64,000 nt of DNA from JACDAN01 sp036554945 (GCA_036554945.1 DATBMH010000110.1:1-64000), one strand, 5' to 3'; counted from the stretch's first letter, positions 9,252-16,293 are shown. Numbers and translations are program-made. The notes: generated from the sequence alone by a model not told the origin.

Positions 9252-9503
9252 ATGGAACCGCTGCCCGATCTCGCAACCGTCTCCGACGAGGAGCTGAAGT
9301 CCCTCATCGACGACCTCCAGCACGAGGAGCAGGAGGTGTCGTACCGGCGCCGGCTGCTCCACGGGAAGATCGACATCCTGCGGGCCGAGCTCGTCTCGCG
9401 GCTGCAGAAGCAGGAGGGAGCGGGGGAGGGCCCGCTGACCGAGGTGGACGTCGACAAGCTGGCAGCGATCCTGGCGGGGAAGAGCGCGCCGCCCGAGGCC
9501 TGA
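9252..9503 (+). CDS. rsiG: RsiG-like c-di-GMP-binding anti-sigma factor, single motif
   Basis: This 83-residue helical protein has the stretch SYRRRLLHGKIDILRAEL. It fits the RsiG c-di-GMP motif E(x3)S(x2)R(x3)Q(x3)D as E26, S30, R33, H37, D41, with His in place of Gln. In Streptomyces, RsiG carries two such motifs and, with c-di-GMP, sequesters the sporulation sigma factor WhiG; single-motif homologues from Rubrobacter act as homodimers (recalled from the literature). The ATG at 9252 follows AAAGGTG. The gene heads rsiG-garA-ftsR-apt. No WhiG/FliA-type sigma gene lies in the window, so the partner is unknown, but c-di-GMP enzymes occur at 16370-19123 and 53701-55542. Confidence 0.75.
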   Translation: MEPLPDLATVSDEELKSLIDDLQHEEQEVSYRRRLLHGKIDILRAELVSRLQKQEGAGEGPLTEVDVDKLAAILAGKSAPPEA

Positions 9504-9510
9504 GGCGCGC

Positions 9511-9972
9511 GTGTCGCACGTCTACTGCCCCGAGTGCGGGTTCCAGAACCCGGAGGCCGCCAACTTCTGCTCCAAGTGCGGGGCGGCGCTCGTCCGTGAC
9601 CCGGCGGGGGCGGACACGACCCAGGCGTTCACGCCCGACGACGACGACGACAGCTCGCCGCTCGAGGACCTCGGGATGGAGGGGCCCGCGCTCGTCGTCC
9701 GGTCGGGCGGAGGCAGGGCGGGAGAGCACTTCGTCCCGAAGGACGAGCGCACGACGATCGGCCGCTCTCCCGACTGCGACATCTTCCTGGACGACGTCAC
9801 CGTCTCGCGCACGCACGCGGTGCTGGTTCGCAGCAACGGCAGCTTCGTCATCGAGGACCAGGGGAGCCTGAACGGAACCTTCGTGAACCGGCGCCGCATC
9901 GACTCCTCGCCGCTGGCCGACGGCGACGAGGTCCAGATCGGCAAGTACCGGCTGACCTTCCTGGAGCAGTGA
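9511..9972 (+). CDS. garA: GarA-like FHA domain protein with N-terminal zinc ribbon
   Basis: The 153-residue protein starts with a Cys4 zinc ribbon (CPEC near residue 6 and CSKC near 21), then an acidic linker with DTTQAF, resembling the ETTSVF kinase-target motif of mycobacterial GarA. A C-terminal FHA domain follows (TIGRSPDCDIFLDDVTVSR, then GSLNGTFVN). GarA/OdhI proteins bind and regulate 2-oxoglutarate dehydrogenase and glutamate enzymes, and are switched off by PknB/PknG phosphorylation. The zinc ribbon is an addition relative to mycobacterial GarA. It overlaps the next gene by four bases (GTGA). The metabolic role is inferred from the family. Confidence 0.8.
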   Translation: MSHVYCPECGFQNPEAANFCSKCGAALVRDPAGADTTQAFTPDDDDDSSPLEDLGMEGPALVVRSGGGRAGEHFVPKDERTTIGRSPDCDIFLDDVTVSRTHAVLVRSNGSFVIEDQGSLNGTFVNRRRIDSSPLADGDEVQIGKYRLTFLEQ

Positions 9973-10655
9973 GCGCGACCGCCGTCAAGCAGGCCGACGA
10001 GCGACCGCTGACGATCGGCGCCGTCTGCCGCCTGCTGCGCGAGGAGTTCCCGGACATCTCGATCTCGAAGATCCGCTACCTCGAGGACCAGGGGCTGCTC
10101 GCGCCGCGCCGGACGCCCGGGCGGTACCGGCTCTTCGGCGAGGACGACGTCGACCGTTTGCGCACGATCCTGCGCCTGCAGCGCGACGAGTTCCTGCCGC
10201 TGCGCGTGATCCGCCAGGAGCTCGCGACGACCGCGGCGAAGGGGCGGCGCCGGCGCTCCGGGCTCGGCGGCGGCGACGAGGAGATCGAGCTCGCGGAGCT
10301 GTGCGAGCGCGCCGGGCTGACGCCCGCGCTTGCGCGCCAGCTCGAGGAGTACGGCCTGCTCGAGTCGCGCGTCGACGGAGGCGAGCGGCTCTACCGCGAA
10401 GCCGAGGTCGACATCGCCGCGGCCTGCGCCAAGCTGGCGCAGTTCGGCATCGACGCGCGGCATCTGCGCTCCTTCCGCTCTGCGTCCGAGCGCGAGGTGG
10501 GGCTGCTCGAGGCGATCGTTGCGCCCAAGGTCCGGGCCAGGAATCCCGAGCGCCGGCAGAGCGGGCTGGAGGACCTCCAGCTCCTCGCGGAGCTCGCGCA
10601 GGAGCTCTCCCAGCTCCTGTTCTGGCGCGCGCTGCGTAAGGTTGCTGCGTCATGA
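9969..10655 (+). CDS. ftsR: MerR-family regulator, FtsR/Rv1828-like
   Basis: The 228-residue protein has an N-terminal MerR winged helix (LTIGAVCRLLREEFPDISIS, then YLEDQGLLAPRRTPGRYRLF). A second winged-helix-like segment begins near residue 115 (LTPALARQLEEYGLLE). This double arrangement directly after garA matches mycobacterial Rv1827-Rv1828 and corynebacterial FtsR, a regulator of ftsZ and growth. No metal-binding cysteines of the classical metal-sensing MerR type are present. It starts at GTG inside the garA stop and overlaps apt by four bases (ATGA). DNA targets are not visible here. Confidence 0.8.
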   Translation: MSATAVKQADERPLTIGAVCRLLREEFPDISISKIRYLEDQGLLAPRRTPGRYRLFGEDDVDRLRTILRLQRDEFLPLRVIRQELATTAAKGRRRRSGLGGGDEEIELAELCERAGLTPALARQLEEYGLLESRVDGGERLYREAEVDIAAACAKLAQFGIDARHLRSFRSASEREVGLLEAIVAPKVRARNPERRQSGLEDLQLLAELAQELSQLLFWRALRKVAAS

Positions 10656-11173
10656 GCGCCATCGATCTGAAGACGCGAGTCCGGGAGGTTCCGGACTGGC
10701 CGGAGCCGGGCGTGGGCTTCAAGGACGTCAGCCCGCTCCTGCGCGACCCCGAGGCGCTCGCGCAGACCATCGACTCCCTCGCGGCCTGGACGCGGGAGCA
10801 GCGCCCCGACGTCGTCCTCGGTGCCGAGGCGCGCGGGTTCATCCTGGGCGCCGCCATCGCCAAGGAGGTGCCCTGTGGCTTCGTTCCCGCCCGCCGGCCC
10901 GGGAAGCTGCCTCCCGAGACCGTGAGCGCCACGTACGCGCTCGAGTACGGGCAGAACGCCCTGGAGCTCAACGCGGACGCGATCGGCGACGGAGCGCGTG
11001 TGGTGATCCACGACGACGTCCTCGCGACGGGCGGGACCGTCGAGGCGATCGGCGGCCTCGTCGAGCAGCTCGGGGGCGAGGTCGTGGGCGTCAACTTCAT
11101 CATCGAGCTGACCTTCCTCGGCGGTCGCGAGCGGCTCTCGCAGTACCCGCTGCACGCGCTCATCAGCTACTAG
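10652..11173 (+). CDS. apt: adenine phosphoribosyltransferase
   Basis: The 173-residue enzyme contains the PRPP-binding motif VVIHDDVLATGGT (residues about 111-123) and the purine-type RGFILGAAIA loop. It condenses adenine with PRPP to AMP in purine salvage in the cytoplasm. Length and motif order are normal for Apt. The ATG overlaps the stop of the MerR gene (ATGA), making it the last clear member of the rsiG-garA-ftsR-apt operon. Confidence 0.93.
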   Translation: MSAIDLKTRVREVPDWPEPGVGFKDVSPLLRDPEALAQTIDSLAAWTREQRPDVVLGAEARGFILGAAIAKEVPCGFVPARRPGKLPPETVSATYALEYGQNALELNADAIGDGARVVIHDDVLATGGTVEAIGGLVEQLGGEVVGVNFIIELTFLGGRERLSQYPLHALISY

Positions 11174-11278
11174 CGAGCTTTCGGCAGGCTCGGTCCGATT
11201 TCGGCGGGTTCGCCCGCCCGACGTTCCCTCCCGCCAGGGATGAGCCGGCCCGTCGGGGGCGACGATAGAGAGATTGCC

Positions 11279-11470
11279 GTGAACGTCTTGCCGCCCGACG
11301 ACGGGAAAGCCGTCAGCCGTCTCCTCGACCACTGCTCGCGTGTGTCGCTGCTCGCCCAGGCGAAGCCGCAGGCCCGCGACCGGCTCGAGGACGCGCTGGG
11401 CGGCGAGCTCGCGCGCCGCCTAGTGGGCGCGCTCGCCGGCGATCACCGGCTGCCTGTGCGCGTCCTCTGA
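11279..11470 (+). CDS. small hypothetical protein
   Basis: A possible 63-residue protein starts at GTG 11279 after GAGAG; an ATG at 11240 in frame is an alternative. It is helical and Ala/Leu/Arg-rich (SRLLDHCSRVSLLAQAKPQA, then DRLEDALGGELARRLVGALAG). Codon use is like its neighbours. The last 28 bases overlap the 3' end of a convergent small membrane-protein gene. No family was recognised and it may not be real. Confidence 0.45.
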   Translation: MNVLPPDDGKAVSRLLDHCSRVSLLAQAKPQARDRLEDALGGELARRLVGALAGDHRLPVRVL

Positions 11471-11667
11471 GGCTTGCGCACCTCGTCGCCGCCGTAGAGG
11501 CGAACGAGGAGGAAGATCCCGCAGGCCGCGATCACGCTGAGGATGAACGCCGTGGCGCCCTCGACGCCGACGGCGAGCATGCCGAGCCAGAGGTAGAGGC
11601 CGAGCCCGAAGGCCCAGAGGAACGACGTGACGCCTCGGTCGAAGCTCGGCTGGCGCAGGTGCATCAC
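11443..11667 (-). CDS. small membrane protein downstream of leader/sRNA copies
   Basis: About 74 residues with two hydrophobic helices (SFLWAFGLGLYLWLGMLAVG and FILSVIAACGIFLLVRLY) and a basic C-terminus. It starts at GTG 11667 (AGGAT six bases upstream) or ATG 11664. The intrinsic terminator of the first RNA copy lies about 55 bases upstream on the same strand, so this gene could be controlled by read-through of that terminator. No family was recognised. Confidence 0.6.
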   Translation of the reverse strand: MMHLRQPSFDRGVTSFLWAFGLGLYLWLGMLAVGVEGATAFILSVIAACGIFLLVRLYGGDEVRKPQRTRTGSR

Positions 11668-11720
11668 GGGGCGATCCTAGCGACGTGCCCGGCCGGGGCG
11701 GGAGGGACCGTTCGGTCCAC

Positions 11721-11875
11721 AAAAACGATCCGGCGCCTAGGTACCCGAGGGCACCTCTGCGCCGGATCATTCGCCGAGCCGATCTCGCTTTCGTCCACCG
11801 ATCCTGGTGACTTTCGCCTTCCGGCTACGACCCTCAGGATCTGCTTCGTCCTACTCGCGTCCCGTGCTCGACGCA
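11721..11875 (-). ncRNA. predicted small RNA or leader RNA, copy 1
   Basis: On the minus strand TTGCAA (11910-11905) and TAATGT (11887-11882), 17 bases apart, form a promoter. About 155 bases on lies an intrinsic terminator: arms 11759-11768 and 11727-11736 (GATCCGGCGC/GCGCCGGATC) then a T-run at 11725-11721. The body contains GATCCTG...CAGGATC and a GCC-GGAA-GGC hairpin. It ends about 55 bases before a small membrane-protein gene. It could be a free small RNA or an attenuator leader. No known RNA family was matched with confidence. Confidence 0.7.
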
Positions 11876-11956
11876 GGGGGGACATTACGGCCGGCTGCGG
11901 CGGGTTGCAAGACCTCCGTCGGCACAACTTCCCGCTATTTGCGAAAAGTTCGTTTT

Positions 11957-12379
11957 TCCACATTTCCACAGTCTGTGGGCGAATGTGCTCTAGCGAGGAG
12001 GGACCACAAAAAAGGATCTGGCGCCGAGGAACCCGAGAGCCCCTCTGCGCCAGATCGTTCGCCGAGCCGGTTTCGCTTTCGTCCACCGATCCTGGTGACT
12101 TTCGCCTTCCGGCTACGACCCTCAGGATCTGCTTCGTCCTACTCGCGCCCCGTGCTCGACGCAGGGGGGACACTAGGGTCCGGGCCGGCGGGACGCAAGG
12201 CCTCCAGACGCGCATCTTTCCGCTCTTTGCGGACAATTCAATGCGCACTATTTCCACAGCTTTTTGTGCAATCTGTGGAGAAGTCTGTGGATACTCGGCC
12301 TCTCGCTGTGGACAGTGCTGTGGACAGCCGTGAACGCCGCGCGCAAACGTCCTGCAAAATGCCCCGGCCCACCTGTGGA
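11957..12379. other. cluster of DnaA-box-like sites
   Basis: Eight TGTGGA/TCCACA hexamers occur at 11957, 11965, 12253, 12274, 12286, 12307, 12319 and 12374, plus a TGTGGG at 11975. Two fit CTGTCCACA (one mismatch from the actinobacterial box TTGTCCACA) and one fits GTATCCACA. The sites at 12274/12286 and 12307/12319 are pairs exactly 12 bases apart. The cluster resembles an origin or DnaA-titration site, but no dnaA, dnaN or rpmH is near. Confidence 0.5.
12008..12163 (-). ncRNA. predicted small RNA or leader RNA, copy 2
   Basis: The second copy has its own promoter, TTGCGT (12198-12193) and TAGTGT (12175-12170) with a 17-base spacer, and its own terminator: arms 12047-12056 and 12015-12024 (GATCTGGCGC/GCGCCAGATC), T-run at 12013-12008. 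Relative to copy 1, one stem pair changed from C-G to T-A on both arms, a compensatory change. The 100-base core is almost identical between copies, so the RNA sequence as well as its fold seems conserved. Confidence 0.7.
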
Positions 12380-12448
12380 AAGGTGGGGACAGCGGCGCAA
12401 GAGCCCTGTCGGCCGCCCGGGAGGGGGCGGGAACGGCCCTGGCCCAAC

Positions 12449-12467
12449 TTGACATAACGCCCGTTAT
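12449..12467 (+). promoter_or_regulatory. -35-like element with overlapping palindrome upstream of sigma gene
   Basis: TTGACA (12449-12454) runs into the inverted repeat ATAACG-CC-CGTTAT (12454-12467), 124 bases before the sigma gene start. A repressor bound there would block the -35 contact. No convincing -10 lies 16-18 bases downstream, so the assignment is tentative. Confidence 0.35.
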
Positions 12468-12590
12468 CGTGCGGACGGGCTGGAAACGGCCTGCCCGGAT
12501 TCCCGATAGACTCGCCGCGCTTCGGGAGAGGTCACGGCATGACCCACGTTTAGAGCGTCGCCACCAGTGGAAGAGGGATAACCAAGCGGG

Positions 12591-13643
12591 ATGACGACGG
12601 CTGAGATCGAATCCGTCCTCGGCAGCGAGGACTTGCGCAATCTGCTCGAGGCTGCCGAGCAGTCGGGCACTGTGCGCCATGCCGAGCTCGCGGAGCTGCT
12701 CGAGCCGCTGGAGCTCAACGAGATGGAGCTCGAGGCGTTCCGCCGGGAGCTCGAGCAGCGCGGCATCGACGTCGTCGAGGAGGAACGCCAGCCGGAGAAG
12801 GCGCCCGAGCCCCCGCCCGTCGTCTACGAGACCACGACCGACGCGCTGCAGCTCTTCCTGCGCGAGGCCGGCCGGCATCCGCTGCTGACCGCCGCGCAGG
12901 AGGTCGAGCTCTCCAAGCGGATCGAGCGCGGCGACATGCAGGCGAAGCAGCGCATGATCCAGTCGAACCTCCGCCTCGTCGTCTCGATCGCGAAGAACTA
13001 CCGGAACCAGGGCCTGCCCTTCCTGGACCTGATCCAGGAGGGAACGCTGGGCCTCATCCGCGCCGTCGAGAAGTTCGACTGGCGCCGCGGCTACAAGTTC
13101 TCCACCTACGCCACCTGGTGGATCCGCCAGGCGGTCGCCAGGGCCCTGGCGGACAAGGCCCGGACGATTCGGATGCCGGTGCACATCGTCGAGCGGCTCC
13201 AGAAGCTCAACAAGGCCGAGCGGATTCTCTGGACCCAGCTCGGCCGCGAGCCGACGCTCGAGGAGGTCGCCGAGGAGGCGAGCCTCCCCATCGAGCAGGC
13301 GCGCGAGGTGAAGGCCGCCGCGCACGCGTCGACGAGCCTCGACCAGCCCGTCGGCGAGACCGAGGACGCGGTCTTCGGGGATTTCGTCGCCTGCGGGGGC
13401 CCGCAGCCCGACGAGGAGGTCGAGGTCTCGCTACGCAGCCAGGCGCTCGCGCGCGCCCTCGGCTGCCTGACCGACCGCGAGCGAGCCGTGCTGATCCTCC
13501 GGTACGGGCTCGACAACTCCGAGCCGCGCACGCTCGAGGAGATCGGCCGCACCCTGGAGCTCACGCGCGAGCGCGTCCGTCAGATCGAAGGACACGCGCT
13601 GAAGCGGCTGAGCCGCCTGCACGAGATCGAGTCCGTCGCCTGA
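12591..13643 (+). CDS. RNA polymerase sigma factor, primary (RpoD/SigA) type, with region 1.1
   Basis: The 350-residue protein has an N-terminal region 1.1-like helical segment (residues 1-60), then regions 1.2-2.4 (YETTTDALQLFLREAG; NLRLVVSIAKNY; LDLIQEGTLGLIRAVEKFDW; KFSTYATWWIRQAVARAL), region 3 and region 4 (LTDRERAVLILRYGL; TRERVRQIEGHALKRL). This is full primary-sigma architecture. The insert 'GDFVACGGPQPDEE' replaces the usual 'gdfieD' at the end of region 3. It converges on a second primary-type sigma gene with nine bases between stops. Which of the two is the housekeeping factor cannot be settled here; the region 1.1 favours this one. Confidence 0.85.
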   Translation: MTTAEIESVLGSEDLRNLLEAAEQSGTVRHAELAELLEPLELNEMELEAFRRELEQRGIDVVEEERQPEKAPEPPPVVYETTTDALQLFLREAGRHPLLTAAQEVELSKRIERGDMQAKQRMIQSNLRLVVSIAKNYRNQGLPFLDLIQEGTLGLIRAVEKFDWRRGYKFSTYATWWIRQAVARALADKARTIRMPVHIVERLQKLNKAERILWTQLGREPTLEEVAEEASLPIEQAREVKAAAHASTSLDQPVGETEDAVFGDFVACGGPQPDEEVEVSLRSQALARALGCLTDRERAVLILRYGLDNSEPRTLEEIGRTLELTRERVRQIEGHALKRLSRLHEIESVA

Positions 13644-13652
13644 GGCGGCGGC

Positions 13653-14615
13653 TCAGGTCTCGAGATAGAACTGCAGCCCCGGCGCGACGGAGCGCAGCTC
13701 GCGCAGTGCGCGGGACTCGAGCTGCCGGACGCGCTCGCGGGTGATGCCGAGGTCGCGACCGACCTCTTCCAGCGTCTTCGGCGTGTGGCCGTCGAGGCCG
13801 AACCGCATCGCGAGGACGCGGCGCATCCGCGGGTTGAGGCGGTTCATCGCCTCCGCGAGCTCGACCGAGCGGAGCTGCTTCGCGGTGGCGTCGTCGGGCC
13901 GGTCGGACTTCGTGTCCTCGATCAGGTCGCCGTACAGGCTCTCGCCGTCGCCGACGGGTGTCTCGAGGCTGACGGGATCCTCGACGAGCTCGAAGAGCTC
14001 GCGGACCCGCTCCGGAGTGAACCCGCTTTCCTTCGCGATCTCCTCGACCGTCGGGTCGCGGTTCAGCTTCTGCGTGAGGATGCGGCGGGCGCGGAGCACC
14101 TTGCGCGCCTGCTCGGCGACGTGGACGGGCAGGCGGATCGTCCTCCCCTGGTCGGCGAGCGCGCGGGCGACGGCCTGACGGATCCACCAGGTCGCGTACG
14201 TGGAGAGCTTGAAGCCGAGCTTCCAGTCGAACTTCTCGACGGCGCGGATCAGCCCCAGGTTCCCCTCCTGGATCAGGTCGAGGAGCGGGACGCCGGCCTT
14301 CGTGTAGTTGCGCGTGATGGACATGACCAGGCGCAGGTTGCACTCGATCAGCTTGCGCTTGGCGGCCTCGTCGCCGGCGTCCTTGCGGCGGGCGAGCTCG
14401 CGCTCCTCCTCGGCGGTGAGCAGCGGGCCGTCGCCGATCTGGCGGACGTAGAGCTTCAGCGGGTCGGAGAGCGGCGTGCCGTCGTCGGTCTTCCCGGCCG
14501 GTTCCTCGCGCTCCGGAGCATCCGGTGCGTCGAGCTCGCCGGCTCCCGGCAGGACCTCGAGACGAGGCTTGGTGTCTTCGACTTCTGGGGTCTCTGGTAG
14601 GGGCCGCGGCTCCAC
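13653..14615 (-). CDS. RNA polymerase sigma factor, primary-like (group 1/2)
   Basis: The 320-residue protein starts at GTG 14615. After a proline/acid-rich 45-residue N-terminus come region 1.2 (SDPLKLYVRQIGDGPLLTAE), region 2 (NLRLVMSITRNY; LDLIQEGNLGLIRAVEKFDW; KLSTYATWWIRQAVARAL), region 3 and region 4 (LNPRMRRVLAMRFGL; TRERVRQLESRALREL). It lacks the acidic region 1.1 seen in its neighbour and so looks like a group 2 (SigB/HrdA-type) factor or a short housekeeping factor. It recognises promoters close to the TTGACA/TATAAT type, judging from region 2.4 and 4.2 identity with RpoD. Confidence 0.85.
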   Translation of the reverse strand: MEPRPLPETPEVEDTKPRLEVLPGAGELDAPDAPEREEPAGKTDDGTPLSDPLKLYVRQIGDGPLLTAEEERELARRKDAGDEAAKRKLIECNLRLVMSITRNYTKAGVPLLDLIQEGNLGLIRAVEKFDWKLGFKLSTYATWWIRQAVARALADQGRTIRLPVHVAEQARKVLRARRILTQKLNRDPTVEEIAKESGFTPERVRELFELVEDPVSLETPVGDGESLYGDLIEDTKSDRPDDATAKQLRSVELAEAMNRLNPRMRRVLAMRFGLDGHTPKTLEEVGRDLGITRERVRQLESRALRELRSVAPGLQFYLET

Positions 14616-14737
14616 GGCCCCTGTATCGGCGCTCGTCTCCTCAGGCGGGTTCCCCCGTTCGAGGGAGGCTTGGCGGGTCGGCGCTAACCGAAGGGAATCC
14701 GGTACGTCACACGAAGTTGGGGTCTGAAGTTCTCCTT

Positions 14738-15526
14738 ATGTGTGGTATTGCCGGATACAGCCTGAAGCCCGATGCCGGGATCGACCGGACGCTGGCTGCT
14801 CAGGCCCTGCTCGCGGGGATTGCGGAACGCGGCGCCGACGCCGTCGGGTACGCATTCCGTGCTCCGGGCGGGTCGGTCTCGGTGCACAAGCGGCGCTCCG
14901 GCGCGAGCGCGCTTCTGACCGAGCTGTCGGTTCCGGACACGTCCGTCGAGGTCCTCCTCCACGTCCGCGACTACACGAAGGGCCACCCCACCATCGCCGC
15001 CAACAACCACCCCGTCCGCCATGGGGCGGTTGTCGGGGTGCACAACGGGATCATCCTCAACGACGAGGAGATCTTCGAGCGCCACGGCTTCGAGCGGCAT
15101 CTCCCCGAGATGTCGGTGGACACCGAGGCGATCATGGCCGTGGTCGAGGAGTCCGGGCCGAAGGGCAAGGCGCTGGAGGAGCTCCACGGCTCGATGGCGA
15201 CCGCCTGGGTCGACGAGCGGAAGCCCGGCCGCGTCTACGTGGCCCGCGGCGTCGGCCGGCCGCTCTGGACCGGCGAGTCGCGCGACGGGATCTTCTTCGC
15301 GTCCACCGAGCACGCGCTCGCGGTCTGCGAGCGGTTCCTCGGGACGAAGCTGAAGAAGCGCGAGCTCGACGAGGGCACGCTGCTCACGCTCGAGGCCGGC
15401 CGGCCGACGCGCAAGGAGCGGTTCCGCCCCGACCGCGGCTTTACCGAGCAGCCCCTCCCCGCCGTGCGCGCGCCCGGCGAGCGCGAGTCCTGCCTGCGCC
15501 TCCTGACGGCGCTCGCTTCGCTGTAG
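14738..15526 (+). CDS. class II glutamine amidotransferase domain protein
   Basis: The 262-residue protein begins Met-Cys-Gly-Ile-Ala-Gly-Tyr, so Cys2 becomes the N-terminal nucleophile after methionine removal. Further Ntn-hydrolase motifs are RGADAVGYAF (near residue 33), HPVRHGAVVGVHNG (near 90) and MSVDTEA (near 126). There is no fused synthetase domain, so it either acts as a free glutaminase or pairs with an unlinked partner. The start is fixed by the catalytic Cys2; no good ribosome binding site precedes it. It is divergent from the sigma gene, and its last 86 bases overlap the convergent gene on the other strand. The substrate is unknown. Confidence 0.8.
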   Translation: MCGIAGYSLKPDAGIDRTLAAQALLAGIAERGADAVGYAFRAPGGSVSVHKRRSGASALLTELSVPDTSVEVLLHVRDYTKGHPTIAANNHPVRHGAVVGVHNGIILNDEEIFERHGFERHLPEMSVDTEAIMAVVEESGPKGKALEELHGSMATAWVDERKPGRVYVARGVGRPLWTGESRDGIFFASTEHALAVCERFLGTKLKKRELDEGTLLTLEAGRPTRKERFRPDRGFTEQPLPAVRAPGERESCLRLLTALASL

Positions 15527-16220
15527 CACTCTTCTTCCGCGACACGCGCCCGTCCGGCGAGACGTCGTACCCGTCCTCGAGCAGGCGCTCGCGGATCAGG
15601 TACTGGAACGTCGACCACGCGCCGCGGCGGACGTCGAACATCCGGTAGATCTGCCACTCGGTCATCAGCGAGTCGTCCTCGCGCCTCGCCGTCCCCCACT
15701 CCTGGAACTTCGGCAGCCGGCCGAGCCCGATCGCGACCTCGCAGCCCTGGTCGATCGCCCGCTCCAAGCGTTCCTCGCCGACGGGGACGTCGAAGCCGGC
15801 TTCGCGGAGGGCGTTCGTGAGTGAGCCGAAGGTGTGCCAGTAGAGGGACTTCGACGGCATCGAGCCGCGGTTGTCGTCGAGATCACGGGCGGTCGGTGTC
15901 CGCTCGAGCCTCTCCCCCAGCTCACGCAGGAGCTGCAGCAGCTCCTCGCGGGTTGCGAACCGCCGGGGGACGAGGCCGGCCGCGCGCTTCGCCGCGTTCC
16001 AGCTCCCGAAGTGCTCGATCACCGTCTGCGGGTGCACCGTCGTCTCCGGATCGGCCGCGAACTCGCGCATCGACGGCGAGCGCCCCAGCCGCTCCGCGGA
16101 CGCCTGGAGCTGCTGGACGATGTCCTCGTCGGTGTAGCGCTTGCGGATTCCCGCTTGGAACTGGGCGAGAGCGTCTCGGTCGAGCGACTCGAGCAGCTCG
16201 CGGGCAGGCCGTCGAGCCAT
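15441..16220 (-). CDS. homing-endonuclease-associated repeat protein, no nuclease domain
   Basis: The 259-residue protein has three helical repeats of the homing-endonuclease-associated type: LGRSPSMREFAADP then FGSWNAAKRAAGL (residues about 45-82), LERTPTARDLDD then FGSLTNALREAGF (about 97-143), and a diverged third with GLGRLPKFQEWG. Such repeats bind DNA. No HNH or LAGLIDADG catalytic motif is present, and the C-terminus is an Arg/Ala/Lys tail, so a DNA-binding regulatory role is more likely than cleavage. ATG 16220 lies seven bases after a TATCCT element, implying a leaderless message. Two strong palindromes lie upstream. The 3' end overlaps the amidotransferase gene antisense by 86 bases. 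Confidence 0.7.
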   Translation of the reverse strand: MARRPARELLESLDRDALAQFQAGIRKRYTDEDIVQQLQASAERLGRSPSMREFAADPETTVHPQTVIEHFGSWNAAKRAAGLVPRRFATREELLQLLRELGERLERTPTARDLDDNRGSMPSKSLYWHTFGSLTNALREAGFDVPVGEERLERAIDQGCEVAIGLGRLPKFQEWGTARREDDSLMTEWQIYRMFDVRRGAWSTFQYLIRERLLEDGYDVSPDGRVSRKKSATAKRAPSGGAGRTRARRARARRGGAAR

Positions 16221-16227
16221 GGCAACA

Positions 16228-16255
16228 AGGATAGAGCAAAATCAGCGAATTGCAA
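16228..16255 (-). promoter_or_regulatory. promoter for leaderless transcript of the repeat-protein gene
   Basis: On the minus strand TTGCAA (16255-16250) and TATCCT (16233-16228) are 16 bases apart. The start codon begins eight bases after the -10, so transcription would start at or next to the A of ATG. The gene has no ribosome binding site, which fits. Confidence 0.5.
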
Positions 16256-16293
16256 TAGCGCGCTAGCGGCGCCAGCGGTGCCACGAATGCCAA

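Larger units (their letters stand above)
11701..12290. repeat. tandem duplication of about 290 bp
   Basis: Two diverged copies lie head to tail: about 11701-11990 and 11999-12290, offset 288 bases. The core 11785-11884 matches 12073-12172 with one difference. Flanks diverge but keep a promoter, a terminator hairpin and TTTCCACA boxes. The duplication is non-coding; long open frames through it are GC-driven. Confidence 0.9.

Noticed and set aside
11721..12163. Assignment of the tandem RNAs to 6C, 6S, or a c-di-GMP/c-di-AMP riboswitch
   Set aside because: A CCCCCC run is present but overlaps the promoter start region; I could not find the conserved cores of these classes by eye.
11664..13325. 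553-residue minus-strand frame crossing the small-RNA duplication and sigma gene
   Set aside because: It runs through promoters, terminators and the antisense of sigma regions 1-3; repeated peptide in it merely reflects the duplicated RNA.
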